64,000 bases of DNA, from the NCBI RefSeq assembly GCF_900100275.1, contig NZ_FNET01000018.1:84522-148521 (forward strand), given 5' to 3'. Positions 63,679 through 64,000 of this stretch are shown here, piece by piece. The position numbers and the translations under genes were made by a program. Below the pieces are notes generated by a model. That model was not told the origin of the DNA. It did no database searches and worked only from the letters and a program-made list of their open reading frames with translations. Position 1 is the first letter of the stretch, and each line of letters begins with the position of its first letter. The stretch is from Lentzea albidocapillata subsp. violacea. GTDB taxonomy: Bacteria; Actinomycetota; Actinomycetes; Mycobacteriales; Pseudonocardiaceae.

Positions 63679-63999
63679 GTGTGCTGCGCCGGAAATTCGC
63701 CTGCAAAAGCGTGCGAGTGATTCGAGGATCTCTTCGGCGGTCTTGGTCCAGAGGAACGGCCGGGGATGGGTGTTCCAGTCGGTGATCCAGGCCCGGACGT
63801 CCTTCTCGAGTGCTTGCACGCTCTTGTGGGCGCCGCGTTTGATCTTCTGCTCGGCCAGGAACCCGAACCAGCGTTCGACCTGGTTGATCCACGAGGATCC
63901 GGTCGGGGTGAAGTGCATGTGGAACCGCGGATGCTTCGCCAGCCAGGCCTTGATCGCCGCGGTCTTGTGCGTGCCGTAGTTGTCGCAGACCAGATGCAC
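63676..63999 (-). CDS. IS630 family transposase, C-terminal part (continues beyond window)
   Basis: The last 107 residues of an IS630-type DDE transposase: HLVCDNYGTHKTAAIKAWLA carries the second Asp, and HFTPTGSSWINQVERWFGFL the catalytic Glu. The start lies outside the window. The stop codon is read from bases shared with the right TA of the adjacent inverted-repeat element. IS630 transposases insert at TA, matching that element's ends. Whether it is intact cannot be judged here. Confidence 0.9.
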   Translation of the reverse strand: MHLVCDNYGTHKTAAIKAWLAKHPRFHMHFTPTGSSWINQVERWFGFLAEQKIKRGAHKSVQALEKDVRAWITDWNTHPRPFLWTKTAEEILESLARFCRRISGAAH

Positions 64000-64000
64000 G

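Overview
The window is high-GC actinobacterial DNA, most likely from a filamentous Pseudonocardiales (Lentzea, Saccharothrix or Amycolatopsis type). This is inferred from several things together: GC-rich third codon positions, GTG and leaderless-looking starts, Ser/Thr kinases, a mycoredoxin, an EspR-like regulator, mycothiol-type DinB proteins and many secreted polysaccharide-degrading enzymes. I see no rRNA, tRNA, CRISPR array, replication origin or antibiotic gene cluster. The species is not determined.

Layout. 1-8.3 kb: the end of a membrane Ser/Thr kinase, a 149-bp inverted-repeat element at its stop codon, a small membrane protein, then a translationally coupled four-gene unit on the minus strand (beta-propeller/FnIII protein, MoxR ATPase, DUF58, degenerate transglutaminase). 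8.4-15.3 kb: small secreted or amphipathic proteins, LysR/RhtA-like exporter, pseudouridine synthase, APH-like kinase, acyltransferase. 15.2-25.4 kb: GH92 mannosidase, GH19 chitinase behind two DasR-type sites, tandem DUF4360 proteins, mycoredoxin, threonine deaminase, and a membrane-anchored AA10 LPMO. 25.4-29.7 kb: EspR-like regulator, ImmA/IrrE peptidase, MAB_1171c-type membrane protein, ATP-dependent DNA ligase and YigZ. 29.8-37 kb: secreted GH3 glucosidase behind a CebR-like operator, an unusual Clostridia-like glutamyl-tRNA synthetase, YciO, and an S8 protease. 37-44.3 kb: regulators, Nudix, a ParB/StrR-like protein, and a LysR effector domain without DNA-binding region beside DUF5997.

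44.3-49.4 kb holds two overlapping LigD-type polymerase genes (PolD1/PolD2) that converge on an EACC1-caspase-membrane protein with a small membrane partner. This is the best candidate for a conflict or programmed-death system here. 49.4-55.4 kb is a complete oligopeptide ABC operon (B, C, fused D-F, A) closed by a strong terminator. 55.8-64 kb has a lipoprotein, an OmpR-type two-component system, DoxX and HxlR genes with a duplicated promoter-like motif, an acyl-CoA dehydrogenase, a VOC protein and a short methyltransferase. It ends with a second copy (165 bp) of the inverted-repeat element abutting an IS630-family transposase.

How parts fit together. The secreted enzymes (GH19, AA10, GH92, GH3, S8 protease) and the peptide importer describe a soil saprophyte. 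The DasR- and CebR-type sites suggest control by N-acetylglucosamine and cello-oligosaccharide signals. Most convergent gene pairs overlap or nearly touch, and several are separated by perfect hairpins.
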